DNA of 64,000 nucleotides from Carnegiea gigantea (Eukaryota; Streptophyta; Magnoliopsida; Caryophyllales; Cactaceae): the NCBI GenBank assembly GCA_029747015.1, contig JAKOGI010000363.1, positions 517,501 through 581,500 on the forward strand, in the 5' to 3' direction. The notes beneath the pieces are model-generated. The model searched no databases, had not been told where the DNA came from, and was given only the letters and a program-made list of their open reading frames with translations. The first letter of the stretch is position 1. Every line of letters begins with the position of its first letter. The translations under genes were made by a program, and so were the position numbers. Of the stretch, positions 63,182 through 64,000 are shown piece after piece.

Positions 63182-63979
63182 TTGCTTGTTTGGTTTTATG
63201 TTATCAAAGTGGTAATGTGATCAAAATGGTAATGATGATTCCATTACCATGTTTGGTTACGATTAATGAATGTAATTAAGATTGCATTGTAATCACATTT
63301 ACCTCAATCTAAGCAACTATAATTACTTGACTTTTCCTAAACAATTATAATTACATACCTTTGAATCAAAGTCTATCCAACTATAAGCTATTATATTTGG
63401 GAACTTTCTCTCTCCTCTTTCCATTGTCTCCCCTCTACTTCCCCTCTCTTATTACTTTGACACCATTTTTTTAAAGGTTTGAAGTCCCCCTCACCCTTCT
63501 GCTCTCCATATTAGATAAAGTTTAACTTAAACCATAATCGTATTATCGTAATTGTATTTTTGTATGTTCTAGACATCATGTCTCTCTCTCTCTCACGCAT
63601 TATCATCATCATCTTCTTCTTCTTCTCTATACTTGGTAAACTTGAACAATGTTACATTATTGTAATCCAGAAGAAATAGAGTGAAGTAAGTCTCATGTAA
63701 AACATCGTAATCATGATGATAAGATATTGGATGATAATTATCAACAAAGTTACAAATAATTAAAATAGGCAAACATAAAATGTGAATTGAATCGCAAGTA
63801 CTTCACGTCACGTGTAAAATTAAGTATTATTTGTAGATGAATTTATTCCATTACACTTGTAAAAACTTTGTAACCAAACATTGTAATGTAATTATTATCC
63901 CATTTCATTACACTAACAATTGTATTACATGGTTGATTCCATTGCATAGTGATTACATTACTTTCAACCAAACGTTACA
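63182..63979. mobile_element. Tourist-like (PIF/Harbinger) MITE, ~800 bp
   Basis: Flanked by TTA on both sides (63,179-63,181; 63,980-63,982), the PIF/Harbinger target. Ends TTGCTTGTTTGGTT and AACCAAACGTTACA are inverted in their last 8-9 bases. A second inner pair, ATGTTTGGTTAC (63,248) and GTAACCAAACAT (63,871), is better matched. The interior is AT-rich with many (G)TAAT(G/T)TAAT units and no ORF. It could also be two nested copies. Confidence 0.5.
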
Positions 63980-64000
63980 TTAAAGTGTAACTTAAGGAGA

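Overview
This is repeat-dense intergenic nuclear DNA from a flowering plant. Evidence for a plant: a plastid atpF-atpA fragment, fragments of the plant co-chaperone gene SGT1, a Cassandra TRIM with a 5S-rRNA-like LTR, a Sirevirus (Ty1/Copia) with an envelope-like ORF, a LARD-type retrotransposon, a MuDR-type transposase and an RTE LINE. A eudicot is my guess; I cannot name a species. I see no gene that is clearly intact and host-encoded. Almost everything is nested, broken transposable elements.

Layout. 1-9,930: a degraded Mutator-like (MULE) region on the minus strand. The transposase pseudogene is at 5,655-8,060. On the same strand lie two paralogous genes for a GRF zinc finger, coiled coil and C-terminal membrane anchor (715-1,476 and 3,839-4,440). 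A LINE endonuclease fragment lies between them on the plus strand. 9,940-24,150: the 3' end and LTR of an old chromovirus-like Ty3/Gypsy element. A LARD (10,136-21,439; LTRs of about 4 kb, 3.3 kb non-coding interior) sits 13 bp inside that LTR. 24,195-24,578: Cassandra remnant, minus strand. 25,770-26,725: Gypsy and LINE fragments. 28,490-30,642: a decayed Copia element with a hAT-like insertion.

30,643 to about 48,384: the most structured part. A CACTA-like terminus, split by two tandem Helitron-like copies, opens an interval holding ordered exon fragments of SGT1 (linker, CS domain, SGS domain). The interval closes with subterminal repeats of the CACTA type. One SGT1 exon is cut by a 10.7-kb Sirevirus (34,932-45,665) with a perfect 5-bp target duplication. 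The Sirevirus carries gag, pol and an envelope-like ORF, all broken.

48,400-54,880: another decayed Copia RT/RNase H, and an RTE LINE whose 5' part is inverted in the manner of twin priming. 54,880-59,015: organelle-like DNA, probably mitochondrial, with a Gypsy RT scrap and a plastid atpF-atpA segment. 59,015-64,000: AT-rich spacer, a 254-bp tandem duplication, a Gypsy integrase scrap (minus) and a Tourist-like MITE.

No new cellular system is evident. The best candidates for follow-up are the SGT1-bearing CACTA-like element, the pair of GRF/membrane-anchor genes beside the MULE transposase, and the Sirevirus envelope-like ORF interrupted only by two UAG codons.
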